64,000 nt of DNA. It comes from Candidatus Tidjanibacter faecipullorum. GTDB taxonomy: Bacteria; Bacteroidota; Bacteroidia; Bacteroidales; Rikenellaceae. The translations under genes and the position numbers were made by a program. Below the pieces are notes generated by a model that was given only the letters and a program-made list of their open reading frames with translations, made no database searches and was not told the origin of the DNA. Positions 8,043-16,154 of this stretch are shown here, in pieces. The stretch's first letter is position 1; every line of letters begins with the position of its first letter. The stretch is taken from contig DXCC01000017.1 in the NCBI GenBank assembly GCA_019116245.1, forward strand, positions 152,245 to 216,244, in the 5' to 3' direction.

Positions 8043-8064
8043 GCCGTTACCTATAAAGTAACGG
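8043..8064. repeat. Inverted repeat B (IR-B), with a T-tract just outside
   Basis: Exact reverse complement of IR-A (6726-6747). The palindrome extends here to 8 bp per arm (gccgttac/gtaacggc, 8043-8065) and is followed by attc and seven T (8070-8076). RNA from the promoter at 8000-8031 would therefore form a terminator-like hairpin. IR-A has no such T-tract on its outer side. Confidence 0.88.
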
Positions 8065-8329
8065 CATTCTTTTTTTCTCTGAATCAGGCACATGCGACGC
8101 CCGTGCCGGCATCGACCATGGTGCCGGAGTGGCAGTTGCCCGCCCGTTGTCGTTGTTCCCGGACCGTTCCGATCCATGCTTTCCCGACGCGCGAAATCGC
8201 CTGGCGGGACCGTGATTATGTGCCCCGTCAAAAGAACATGTTTGAAAAAAATTACTATTTTTGCCTAACTATGACTTTAAATGGGTATAGGACAACGTAA
8301 AACTAATATTATAATTTAAATCTTTGACT
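8065..8329. other. Region upstream of the PorV-like gene
   Basis: About 265 bp with no credible gene. It holds the T-tract beside IR-B, a GC-rich middle part of no recognised function and, near the gene, a -7 match TATTTTTG at 8256-8263 without an obvious -33 element. Confidence 0.55.
8256..8263 (+). promoter_or_regulatory. Likely -7 element of the PorV-like gene
   Basis: TATTTTTG matches TAnnTTTG in an A/T-rich stretch 66 bp upstream of the ATG at 8330. No -33 TTG at the right distance is visible, so the match is partial. It gives the gene a promoter independent of the switch on its left. Confidence 0.55.
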
Positions 8330-9328
8330 ATGATCAAAAAGAGCTTACTCGCGACCCTCTTTGCAACCTTGTGCTGCAGTGTCGCTACCACCGCGTTCGC
8401 TCAGGAAGAGCCGCTCCAGGGCGTCGGTCCGTCGCTCCTGAACAGCGCCAATCCCCGTGCGGCCGGTATGGGTATGGCTACCACGGCTGTCAGCGACAAC
8501 GCGTTCGGCATCTTCGGCAATGCTGCCGTCAACCTCTCCAGCGAGAAGAGAATGGGCTTCGGTTACTCCTACAATCCGGTTATGCCCGAGTTCTCGAAGG
8601 GACAGACGACCCATGCCGTAGGCGGTTACTTCAACATCGACAAGAACAACGGCCTCTCGATAGGTTTCCGTTACTATACCGGTGACGAGATGGCGCTGGC
8701 CGGTGGTGACAACACGGCACTCGGTAACGTACGCGCCGGCGATATGGCCATCAGCCTTGCCTATACGCGCCGCATCGTGGACAACTTCTCCATGTCGCTC
8801 ACCGCTCGCTACATCAACACGAACTACAACAAACCCGTCGAGGGCTTCAAGGCAGGCAATGCCGTAGCATTCGACCTCGGTTTCTATTACTACAACAAGA
8901 TCGAGTCGTTCTTCGGTTCCAAATGGGCCGTTGGTCTGAATGTCAGCAACTTCGGTACGAAGCTCGACGTGGCGACGATCTCCAATCCCGGTACGATGCC
9001 CGCTTACGCCAATTTGGGCGGTTCGATCGACATGCCGTTCTCCGAAAACCACAAACTGCTTGCTGCCCTTGACCTCGGCTACACCTTCATGCCGTCGACC
9101 GATGCAGCTTTCGCAGCCGGTTTCGGTCTGGAGTACAACTTCCTGAAATACGGTATCATCCGCGCCGGTTACCACTACGGTGACGAGAAGGCGATCGGTG
9201 GCAGCTACGCAACCTTCGGTCTCGGTGTGAAGGCCGGTCCGGTTCGCGTGGACGCTTCCTACTGGCTGGCCGGTTCCGACAGCCCTGTGAAGAACACCTG
9301 GGCCGTAGGTGTCAGCGTATTCTTCTAA
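8330..9328 (+). CDS. PorV/PorQ-like outer-membrane beta-barrel protein
   Basis: 332 residues. Signal peptide (about 1-23, cleaved after ATTAFA), then GVGPSLLNSANPRAAGMGMATTAVSDNAFGIFGNAA, the glycine/asparagine-rich opening typical of PorV/PorQ and related UPF0164 proteins. The rest is alternating beta-strands ending in the aromatic VSVFF expected of a BamA substrate. PorV acts in the type IX secretion system as a shuttle for cargo; paralogues have other or unknown roles. No other Por genes and no Por sorting domains are in the window, so a T9SS role is unproven. The ATG at 8330 is preferred over a TTG two codons earlier. Confidence 0.82.
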   Translation: MIKKSLLATLFATLCCSVATTAFAQEEPLQGVGPSLLNSANPRAAGMGMATTAVSDNAFGIFGNAAVNLSSEKRMGFGYSYNPVMPEFSKGQTTHAVGGYFNIDKNNGLSIGFRYYTGDEMALAGGDNTALGNVRAGDMAISLAYTRRIVDNFSMSLTARYINTNYNKPVEGFKAGNAVAFDLGFYYYNKIESFFGSKWAVGLNVSNFGTKLDVATISNPGTMPAYANLGGSIDMPFSENHKLLAALDLGYTFMPSTDAAFAAGFGLEYNFLKYGIIRAGYHYGDEKAIGGSYATFGLGVKAGPVRVDASYWLAGSDSPVKNTWAVGVSVFF

Positions 9329-9364
9329 TCGCAGGATACACCGGCCGCGTGCCGGAAACCATGC

Positions 9365-9404
9365 AGCGACGCATGCCTCGAATGGCATGCGTCGCTTGTT
9401 TTTT
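9365..9404 (+). terminator. Terminator of the PorV-like gene
   Basis: A 13-bp perfect stem (9365-9377 with 9384-9396) followed by ttgtttttt. Confidence 0.9.
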
Positions 9405-9487
9405 GCCGGCCTCCCGACGGGGAAGGCGACCCGCTGCTGCCTGGGCCGTAGGCGGCGTCATGGGAAGGTCGGAGGAGGACAAAGAAC

Positions 9488-9520
9488 AGGAGGGAGACCG
9501 CAGCTGACGGTCTCCCTCCT
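9488..9520 (-). terminator. Terminator of the hmu operon
   Basis: A 13-bp perfect stem (aggagggagaccg with cggtctccctcct) 19 bp after the hmuV stop. On the minus strand it is followed by gttctttg. Confidence 0.82.
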
Positions 9521-9539
9521 GGATGCTGTGTTTCCCGGG

Positions 9540-9869
9540 CTATTCGGGAACGTAGATGATCTCGCCGCTGTCGAGCTGGTAGGCTGTGCCGACCCGTCGG
9601 CCGCGCGAGCCGTTGTTCTCCTGTTCTTCCGAGGGGGTGTATTTTTCGATGGTTTCGCCTTTCTTGGTGATGATCTCCATCCGGTCGGTTCCCGGATTCT
9701 TGACCATCGTGAAGTCCTCCTGCGAGAACATCTCGGTCATGTCGAAGCGGGTCACCAGCGCCACCATCAGCGCCACGGCAAAGACCATCGCCACGTCGAA
9801 CAGGTTGGTGAGGACCGCCATCGGGTCGTGGTCCTCGCCGTCTTTGAGCAGTCTTCTTTTGCGTGCCAT
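9540..9869 (-). CDS. hmuV: HmuV-like DUF2149 protein
   Basis: 109 residues with one membrane segment (about 24-42, FDVAMVFAVALMVALVT) and a charged periplasmic C-terminus. DUF2149 proteins resemble ExbD/TolR in layout: a short cytoplasmic N-terminus, one helix, then a periplasmic domain. They occur next to MotA/TolQ/ExbB channels and CobN-like proteins. Here the gene is last in a six-gene operon whose order and content match the Porphyromonas gingivalis hmu locus. It probably forms the stator partner of the HmuU channel. Its stop-start gap to hmuU is 1 bp. Confidence 0.85.
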   Translation of the reverse strand: MARKRRLLKDGEDHDPMAVLTNLFDVAMVFAVALMVALVTRFDMTEMFSQEDFTMVKNPGTDRMEIITKKGETIEKYTPSEEQENNGSRGRRVGTAYQLDSGEIIYVPE

Positions 9870-9870
9870 G

Positions 9871-10458
9871 TCAGTGGCGGTTGGTCAGTGATTCGACAAC
9901 GTATTCCAGGATGTTCATGTCGTCGGCCACCCAGCGTTGCTTGATCTGGAGGGTGATGAAGCCGACGGCGCCGATGATGAGGCCCACCACCGTCGTGGCA
10001 AAGGCTACCTGCATGTTGCTGGCCATCGAGGCCACGTCGCCCGTGGCCAGGCCGACGAGTGCCGGACCCATCGGGATCAGCGTTCCCATCAGACCTAGCA
10101 TCGGGCCGATCTTGACGAGCAGTTTCGACTGCCCCAGCTCCTTGTCGGCGAGGATCTCATAGTCGCCCAGCAGCTTTTCGAGCATGGCCGGATCGCGCGG
10201 CGCGTTCCGGATCTTGTGGAGCTGGGAGATCAGGCGGTTCTTGCCGTCGGCTTCGGGCAGCGAGCGGAGGAATTGTTCGACATCGCTCTTTTCGAGGTCG
10301 CGGTTGAGTTTGACATTGACCTTCGTGCGGGTGATGTAGGCGCCGTAGAAGCCGCCGATCATGATGAGCGACTTGACGAAGAAGAACAGCAGGAAGATGA
10401 TGTCCGGAACGAGCATGCCGTTCGAGAGCCAGTAGAGGACATTAGTGATCAGATCCAT
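9871..10458 (-). CDS. hmuU: HmuU, MotA/TolQ/ExbB-type proton channel protein
   Basis: 195 residues with three predicted membrane helices (about 17-38, 125-150 and 160-180) and a large cytoplasmic loop between the first two, the ExbB/TolQ plan. The segment LGLMGTLIPMGPALVGLATGD is the conserved channel motif of the MotA/TolQ/ExbB family. It likely couples proton flow to the HmuS/HmuR system at the inner membrane. The ATG at 10458 overlaps the end of hmuT by 17 bp; a longer frame opening at 10623 runs inside hmuT. Confidence 0.88.
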   Translation of the reverse strand: MDLITNVLYWLSNGMLVPDIIFLLFFFVKSLIMIGGFYGAYITRTKVNVKLNRDLEKSDVEQFLRSLPEADGKNRLISQLHKIRNAPRDPAMLEKLLGDYEILADKELGQSKLLVKIGPMLGLMGTLIPMGPALVGLATGDVASMASNMQVAFATTVVGLIIGAVGFITLQIKQRWVADDMNILEYVVESLTNRH

Positions 10459-11170
10459 TGAATGTGCGTTTGATAAAGTTGATGAATGGGGTTTGTTTGC
10501 CGGTTCGGGCGAGCCACAGGCCGAGTGCGAAGAGGAGTGCCGCCGTCCCGCACAGGGCGCCCAGCGCCCCCCAGGCCACGGTGGACTGGGCGTCGGAGGT
10601 GTTGTAGTCGGCCACGGTGGCATTGACCAGCAGGCCGATGAAGAGGATGCCCATGTTGAGCAGGATCTTGAGTTCGAGTTTCATGCTCTCGCGGCGGATG
10701 AGCGTGTGGATGACCCATGCGGTCAGCAGGACGGCGGCGAAGATGAGCGCCGCATAGAGGGCTGCCGTGGCGCGGAAGTCGGCGCCGACCCGCTCCCGGA
10801 AGAAGAGCAGCTCGAAATAGGCCACGCCGAGCATCCACAGCACGCCCGGCACGACCTTCAGCACGAAGATGCGCCGACGGCGCTGGGCGCGAGGCTTGAA
10901 ATAGTTGTCGAGCAGGTAGATCGAGGTGAAGATGCCGAGTGTCGCCTCCAGGGTGGTCAGCACCGCGCCGTCGGTGACCAGGCGCCGGTCGGCCAGCAGG
11001 CCGGCGACGATGGTGACCGGCCGGGTGATGACTGCCGGATAGAGTACCAGCGCCACGACGGCCGCGACGGCGGCGTAGGCAGCCATGACCCAAAGGCGAC
11101 CCGTCATGGCCGCCTTCAGGCAGTATTTGGCCAGCGCGAGGACGAAAATAACCTGAATGTAGTGTTCCAT
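10442..11170 (-). CDS. hmuT: HmuT-like integral membrane protein
   Basis: 242 residues with about six membrane helices, basic inter-helix loops (KPRAQRRRRIF, RRESMKLELK) and no catalytic motif I recognise. The position between the CobN-like hmuS and the ExbB-like hmuU matches HmuT of the Porphyromonas/Bacteroides hmu operon. Its ATG overlaps the hmuS stop by one base (TAATG), so translation is coupled. Its exact role is not established. An accessory part of the energised inner-membrane complex is inferred. Confidence 0.8.
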   Translation of the reverse strand: MEHYIQVIFVLALAKYCLKAAMTGRLWVMAAYAAVAAVVALVLYPAVITRPVTIVAGLLADRRLVTDGAVLTTLEATLGIFTSIYLLDNYFKPRAQRRRRIFVLKVVPGVLWMLGVAYFELLFFRERVGADFRATAALYAALIFAAVLLTAWVIHTLIRRESMKLELKILLNMGILFIGLLVNATVADYNTSDAQSTVAWGALGALCGTAALLFALGLWLARTGKQTPFINFIKRTFNGSDH

Positions 11171-14100
11171 TATCGATTCTGTTTGCGGCGTACGATCAGC
11201 CATGCGGCAATGGCGGCGACGAGGATGCCGATGACCCAGAGGACGGTGTAGTCGCGGGTCGGGGCGTTCGCTTCGCGCCGGTCTTCGTGCCGGCGGTCAC
11301 GCGTCTGCTCCTCCTTCTTCAGCACGACGTTCCGGTCGGTCTGCTCCTCGATCTGTACCTGTCTGGCCGCGTCGATGTTCCGGTTGTAGGCCTCGGCCGC
11401 CGGTTGGTCCACCTTCGAGGCGATGAAGGCACGCAGCTTGGCGTTGTCGCAGACAAAGCCGCTGCAGCCGGCCGCATGTTCGGCCACCAGGCGGGTGTGG
11501 AGTGCGGCCACCTGCCGGAGCTGGGCGTCGGATGCCTGCCACATGCCCTTGCGTCCCGCTTCGAGCATGACGGCCGTCATCTCCTGCAGGACGTAGGGAT
11601 TCTTTTCGGTTAAGGTCTGTTCCAGTCCCAGACCGTAGGCATCCTCGATATAGACGTCGTAGTATTTGTTCCAGATGTGCTGGTCGATGGCCGAGGGTTT
11701 CATGGCGTTCCAGCCGAAGGTGTTGCGGAATGTTTCGGCGAAGGTCTCCATCGAGCTGGCCTCGCCCTTCATCATTTCGCGGATGTACTTCGGGTTGAAG
11801 ATCGTCGAGTTGCTCTCCACGCCGATCGCCTCCTTGAGTCCCTGCACCTTGGGGCGTCCCGTATTGCGGAAGTCGTTGAAGTAGGCGGTCGGGTCGTTGC
11901 CCGTGACATGCTGCACGGCGGCCGAAAGCCCGCCCATGAATTCATAGACGTGGTCGAGGCTCAGCGGCCCCCAGGTGTTGCTCGAACGGGGCTGCACCAC
12001 GACGGAGGTGTTCAGCAGCGCCGCCTCGAACACCCCTTCGCGGGTCTCGCCCCATGCGGCGGAGCCGTTGGCCGAGTAGAGGCCGCTCATGTTGGCGATG
12101 TACCGTTCGGCGATCTGGTCGGCCGACTCCCAGCTGTCACCCTTTTCGACCATGCCCATGATGCCCGTGCCGTAGTTGCCGTTCACACCGCCGAAGATGC
12201 GCTCACCGGCATAGCGGCGGGCGTCGGCCGGCGAGAAGCCTTTGGCCAGCAGCAGCCGTTCGGCATCCTCGAATCCCTTGCGGACAAAGTTTTCGTGGGC
12301 GTCGTCACGTGCTTCGGCAGCCATGGCGATGGCTCGGTTGATAAGTTCCAGACGCGAGGCGGCGATGTCGCGCAGCTGGCCGGAGGTCTGCACCACCACG
12401 TCCACGCGCGGCCGGCCGAGCTGTTCGGAGGGGATCAGCCGCAGCGAGCGGATCTGGCCGAAGCCGTCGCGCATCGGTTCCACGCCCAGCAGGTAGAAGA
12501 TTTGGGCAATGGTCGCCCCTTCGCTGGAGATGAAGTCCGACGACCAGAGCGTGAAGCTCACCTTCTTGGGGTAGCGGCCGTTGGTCTCCATTTCGGCGGC
12601 GAGCAGTTCCTCGGCCAGCCGTTTGCCCACCTTCCAGGCTTCGGGCGAGGGGGTGGTTTCGGGGTTGATCGCGTAGAAGTTGCGTCCGGTCGGCACGGCC
12701 TGCGGATTGACGATCGGGTCGCCTGCCGAGGAGGGCGCCACGTAACCTCCGTTCAGGGCATTGAGCAGCCCTTCGGCTTCGGCGCGGGTGCTGTTGCGCA
12801 GGTTGTCGCAGGAGGTCTTCACACCCCGCAGGGCATCGCGCAGCGTGCGCACGGCCGCGGCAATGCGCTCCTCGCGCCGCTCCTCGCTGCCGGCATCCAC
12901 TCCGGCCGGTGCAGCCTGCTCCATGCGCTCCATGACGGTCATCTCGCCGGCCGTCTGCGGTGCAGCTGCCTCGTCGGCCGGTGCGGGAATGATCTTGCCG
13001 TGTTCGTCGAGGAAGCGGGGCAGCTGCTTTCGGGGTGCCTCCGCCATGGCCTGCATCATGCGGGCCGTCGCCTCCTGCCGGGCCCGCTCGGCGGCTTCGG
13101 CCTGTTCGAGCAGGCCTATCTCGTCGGCCGGGACGAGCTGGCGGAGCAGCCGGTCGGGATCCTCGCCGGCCAGGGCGCGGCGGATCACCTCCTCGGTGCG
13201 GTCGCCGTAGCGGTGGCTGATGAAGACGAGGTTGTCGAGCTGCTCTTCACGGATGAGGCCGCGGGCGGCGTCGAGGTCGGCCAGCGCGTAGCGGATCGGG
13301 TCGATGCTCATCAGGCGTGCCGTATTGCGCAGGTTTTCCTCGCTGTAGGGAACCCCCAGCGTGTAGAGGCCGTCATTGACCTTGGCGCCGTTGATCTCCT
13401 CGATGTACATGTGGATCCGGTCGATGTCGGCATCGGTCAGCGTGCGGGTCGAGTCGATGCCGAGTGCCGAAAGGATGTTCTGACGGCGGGAGAGTTCGGT
13501 GATCGTCTCGCGGTAGTTCTGTTTCACGCTGCTCTCCTCCATGCCTTCAAAGCGGTGGATGCGCTCCTGCAGGATCCGGAAGTCGTCGTAGAGTTCGCCC
13601 TGCATGAAGGGGGCGGTGAGGTGGGTGACCAGCGTGGCATAGGTACGCCGCTTGGCGATGATGCCCTCGCCGATGTTGTTGATCGTGTAGAGGTAGAAGT
13701 GGGGCATGTCGCCGACCAGCACGTCGCTCCAGTCGTAGTCCGAGAGGGCCACCTGTTTGCCGGGAATGAACTCCAGACTGCCGTGCGTGCCGAAGTGGAT
13801 CAGCGCGTCGGCGCCGAAAGCCTTGCGCGTCCACAGGTAGGAGGCCACGTAGGGGTAGGCCGGTGCGCCCGCCACGCCGTGTACGATCTTGTCCGTCTCC
13901 TCACCCACGGCCGGTAGCGGCTGGGGCAGGATCGTTACGTTGCCGAACCGGAGGCGTGCTACGGCGATATAGCGGCGGCCGTCGCGCTCGACGCCCATGT
14001 AGTCGCCCGGAGCGGGACCGTACTGACGTTCCAGGTCGGCGATGAGTTGTTCGGGCAGGATCTCGTGCGCCCACTCGGAGAAAGTTTCCACATCCACGAG

Positions 14101-15423
14101 GGCGGGATCGCCGTGTTTCAGGAACTCGTCATAGGCCCCCAGCGCATAGGGTCCCAATACGGCGCCCTGCCGTTGGATCATGGCCTCCAGCGCGGCGGCG
14201 TCGGTCGGCAGCCCCGTGAGGTCATACCCCGCATCGCGCAGCGTGCAGAGCGTGTTGTAGAGCGACTGCACGCCTTCGAGGTCGGCAGCCGAAACGGCCC
14301 CCTTGCCCGTACCCTTGTAATAATAGATGGCGACCTTCTTCTCCGCGTTGGGCAGGGTGCGCAGACGGGCGAAGTTGGCCACCATGTCGCAGAAGCGTTC
14401 CGTATGGCAGGGGATGGCGTCGAAGAGTTTCATGCCGTTGCGGTCGAACTGGGCGGCCACCGCGAAGGGGGCGATCGCACCGTCCAGCTCGGGCATCACG
14501 ACGCTCATGGCGGTCATGCCGCCCGAGGCCATGCCCTGACGGTCGATGAGCCACCTTTCGTAGAGGTCGCTGACGGTCACCGGCGCCAGCAGCGGGGCGT
14601 TGAGCTGCCGGAGCAGTTCCGTGCCGCTCTCGCCGCCGCCCATCACCAGCCGGCCGTGGGGGCGGTTAATGATTACGTCGGGATGCACGGCCGCGATCAT
14701 GCCCAGCTTTTTCATGCCGAACGAGCTGATCGGATAGACGTTGAGTCCCTTCGCTTCGAGCGATTCGATCAGCGCGGCCATGTGTTCCTCGTTGGAGTTC
14801 TGCATGTTGATGTTGCCCGACAGCAGCGCCACGCGCGGCGCCCCTTCGCGGTAGCGTCCCGAGGCCTCGTAGAAGCGCTGGTAGTCGTCGTAGGTGGCGA
14901 AGAACTCGTCCTCGCCCAGATGGAAGTAGTAGTCCGAGGGGACTTCGACGGGTTCCCCGTACGGGCCGTTGAAGAAGGCCTTGCGGTCGATGCGGGCGCG
15001 GATGTAGTTCAGCAGGCTGCGGTAGTTGCGCACCGAGCCGTTCTCCATCAGTGCATCGATGTAGGCCAGTTCGCGTCCCGTGAGGGTGTTGATCTCGGCG
15101 TTGTCGCTCTCGGTGGCATAGACCGGCACCCCTTTGGCGATGGCGCGGCGAATGGCGTCGAAGTGGCTCTTGTCGAGCGAGTTGCCGTGGATGCGTACCA
15201 GTACCATGTCGTAGGAGGCGATCCGTTCCGCCCGGTCCAGCGCCACCGCCCGGATCCGGATGTGGGGATTGTCGTTCGAACGGATCAGCTTCTCGACCGT
15301 GAAGTCGGGGAAGTTGAGCGTGGCGATGCGCGTGGGGGCCATCCAGCGGCCGTAGCACCACAGCAGGACGGCGAGCAGGGCCACCGCCGCGCACGACCAC
15401 ACGATCAGTTGCTTGTGTTTCAT
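11170..15423 (-). CDS. hmuS: HmuS, membrane-anchored CobN-like (chelatase family) protein
   Basis: 1417 residues, similar to other CobN/Mg-chelatase H-subunit proteins. Unlike soluble CobN it has an N-terminal membrane anchor (about 7-27) and a C-terminal one (about 1390-1410, WVIGILVAAIAAWLIVRRKQ), so the body should be periplasmic. The middle carries CobN signatures such as YPYVASYLWTRKAFGADALIHFGTHGSLEFIPGKQ. A charged, Ala/Glu-rich linker of roughly 100 residues splits the chelatase body. HmuS homologues are described as removing iron from heme anaerobically, the reverse of chelation. With a TonB receptor and heme-binding lipoprotein in the same operon, heme iron release is a better call than cobalamin synthesis. 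Confidence 0.88.
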   Translation of the reverse strand: MKHKQLIVWSCAAVALLAVLLWCYGRWMAPTRIATLNFPDFTVEKLIRSNDNPHIRIRAVALDRAERIASYDMVLVRIHGNSLDKSHFDAIRRAIAKGVPVYATESDNAEINTLTGRELAYIDALMENGSVRNYRSLLNYIRARIDRKAFFNGPYGEPVEVPSDYYFHLGEDEFFATYDDYQRFYEASGRYREGAPRVALLSGNINMQNSNEEHMAALIESLEAKGLNVYPISSFGMKKLGMIAAVHPDVIINRPHGRLVMGGGESGTELLRQLNAPLLAPVTVSDLYERWLIDRQGMASGGMTAMSVVMPELDGAIAPFAVAAQFDRNGMKLFDAIPCHTERFCDMVANFARLRTLPNAEKKVAIYYYKGTGKGAVSAADLEGVQSLYNTLCTLRDAGYDLTGLPTDAAALEAMIQRQGAVLGPYALGAYDEFLKHGDPALVDVETFSEWAHEILPEQLIADLERQYGPAPGDYMGVERDGRRYIAVARLRFGNVTILPQPLPAVGEETDKIVHGVAGAPAYPYVASYLWTRKAFGADALIHFGTHGSLEFIPGKQVALSDYDWSDVLVGDMPHFYLYTINNIGEGIIAKRRTYATLVTHLTAPFMQGELYDDFRILQERIHRFEGMEESSVKQNYRETITELSRRQNILSALGIDSTRTLTDADIDRIHMYIEEINGAKVNDGLYTLGVPYSEENLRNTARLMSIDPIRYALADLDAARGLIREEQLDNLVFISHRYGDRTEEVIRRALAGEDPDRLLRQLVPADEIGLLEQAEAAERARQEATARMMQAMAEAPRKQLPRFLDEHGKIIPAPADEAAAPQTAGEMTVMERMEQAAPAGVDAGSEERREERIAAAVRTLRDALRGVKTSCDNLRNSTRAEAEGLLNALNGGYVAPSSAGDPIVNPQAVPTGRNFYAINPETTPSPEAWKVGKRLAEELLAAEMETNGRYPKKVSFTLWSSDFISSEGATIAQIFYLLGVEPMRDGFGQIRSLRLIPSEQLGRPRVDVVVQTSGQLRDIAASRLELINRAIAMAAEARDDAHENFVRKGFEDAERLLLAKGFSPADARRYAGERIFGGVNGNYGTGIMGMVEKGDSWESADQIAERYIANMSGLYSANGSAAWGETREGVFEAALLNTSVVVQPRSSNTWGPLSLDHVYEFMGGLSAAVQHVTGNDPTAYFNDFRNTGRPKVQGLKEAIGVESNSTIFNPKYIREMMKGEASSMETFAETFRNTFGWNAMKPSAIDQHIWNKYYDVYIEDAYGLGLEQTLTEKNPYVLQEMTAVMLEAGRKGMWQASDAQLRQVAALHTRLVAEHAAGCSGFVCDNAKLRAFIASKVDQPAAEAYNRNIDAARQVQIEEQTDRNVVLKKEEQTRDRRHEDRREANAPTRDYTVLWVIGILVAAIAAWLIVRRKQNR

Positions 15424-15448
15424 TTTCTCTGCGGGTTAAACGCCCGAT

Positions 15449-15482
15449 CCGGAAGGCCTGCCGGGTCGGGCAAGCCTTCCGG
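15449..15482 (-). promoter_or_regulatory. Intra-operon hairpin between hmuY and hmuS
   Basis: A 9-bp stem (ccggaaggc 15449-15457 with gccttccgg 15474-15482) and a 16-nt loop lie in the only long gap of the operon (94 bp). There is no T-tract, so an RNA-processing or stability element that lets hmuRY outlast hmuSTUV is more likely than a terminator. Confidence 0.5.
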
Positions 15483-15517
15483 TTGGAGGCGTGTAACGGT
15501 TTGACGTTGGGGAGATA

Positions 15518-16129
15518 TTAGAGTTCGGCATAGGTGAATTTGACCCTGCCCGATACGGTTGCGCCGTCGGCGCCGATGCCCTGATACTGGGTGAAGCTTA
15601 CTTTGTAATGTTTCGAACCGTCGGCGCTGCGGAAGATGTAGACCGGCGAGGGCAGATAGACCGGAGGCATCACCTTGTCTCCGTTGGCGTCGAGCTGGAA
15701 CTGGATGACCGTAGCGGTCGATTTCGTGGTGGTCGTCTCACCGCCCATGCCCGTTTCGGTCACCGTCTTGTCGGCCTCGAAGGTCGCTCCGGCGGGCACC
15801 GCGGTCAGCGAGGCGAAGGTCACCCCGGCCTCGCAGGTGTAGACACCGCCCTGACCGGACGTGGTCGAATCGCCGCTGTTGGTGCGGATGCTGTATTTGT
15901 TGATGGCAATGTCCCAGTCGGTGCGCTCTTTCCAGCTGGTGTCCGAGTCGTCGGCTACGCCCAGCTCCTGGTTCTGGGCAAAGGAGAAGTAGTGCCACTG
16001 GCCGGTCTTGGTGGCTTCGATCGAGACCTCCGTTCCGGTGTCGCCGCCGTTGTTGCCGTTGTTTTTGTCGCACGAGGCGAAGGTGAGGGCTGCCGTCAGC
16101 GCGGCGAGAAAGAAAATCGTTTTTTTCAT
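15518..16129 (-). CDS. hmuY: HmuY-like heme-binding lipoprotein
   Basis: 203 residues. Lipoprotein signal with lipobox FASC (Cys-20), a Gly/Asn-rich spacer, then the HmuY fold recognisable by WHYFSFAQN, DWDIAINKYSIRTNSG and GVYTCEAG. HmuY captures heme at the surface and passes it to HmuR. In P. gingivalis two His residues bind heme iron. At the matching places this protein has Met-128 (TETGMGG) and Met-154 (DKVMPPVYLPS), as in Tannerella and Prevotella homologues that use Met ligands. It lies 25 bp downstream of hmuR and is separated from hmuS by a hairpin. Confidence 0.88.
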   Translation of the reverse strand: MKKTIFFLAALTAALTFASCDKNNGNNGGDTGTEVSIEATKTGQWHYFSFAQNQELGVADDSDTSWKERTDWDIAINKYSIRTNSGDSTTSGQGGVYTCEAGVTFASLTAVPAGATFEADKTVTETGMGGETTTTKSTATVIQFQLDANGDKVMPPVYLPSPVYIFRSADGSKHYKVSFTQYQGIGADGATVSGRVKFTYAEL

Positions 16130-16154
16130 GATGGTTGGTTTTTATTGATTTGTT

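Larger units (their letters stand above)
6726..8064. other. Predicted invertible segment carrying a recombinase and an outward promoter
   Basis: The 22-bp repeats IR-A and IR-B are in opposite orientation and enclose the tyrosine recombinase gene plus one perfect promoter (8000-8031) pointing out through IR-B. Recombination between them would invert about 1.3 kb and aim that promoter at the lipoprotein gene. The inversion itself is inferred; what is seen is the repeat pair, the recombinase and the promoter placement. Confidence 0.75.

Noticed and set aside
6726-8064. Integrated mobile element with attachment sites
   Set aside because: The flanking repeats are inverted, not direct, and there is no excisionase, replication, conjugation or cargo gene and no nearby tRNA target.
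7980-8300. Possible 106-residue small protein crossing IR-B
   Set aside because: It spans the crossover repeat and the promoter region, would be destroyed by inversion, and shows no family resemblance. The shared AVTYKVT peptide with a frame at 6649-6864 is just the inverted repeat translated.
11677-13917. 746-codon open frame on the plus strand inside hmuS
   Set aside because: Antisense to the CobN-like gene, which has intact family motifs over this range.
11170-15423. Cobaltochelatase CobN for cobalamin synthesis
   Set aside because: Two membrane anchors, no CobS/CobT or other cobalamin genes, and an operon with HmuR/HmuY/ExbB/DUF2149 point to the heme-linked HmuS role.
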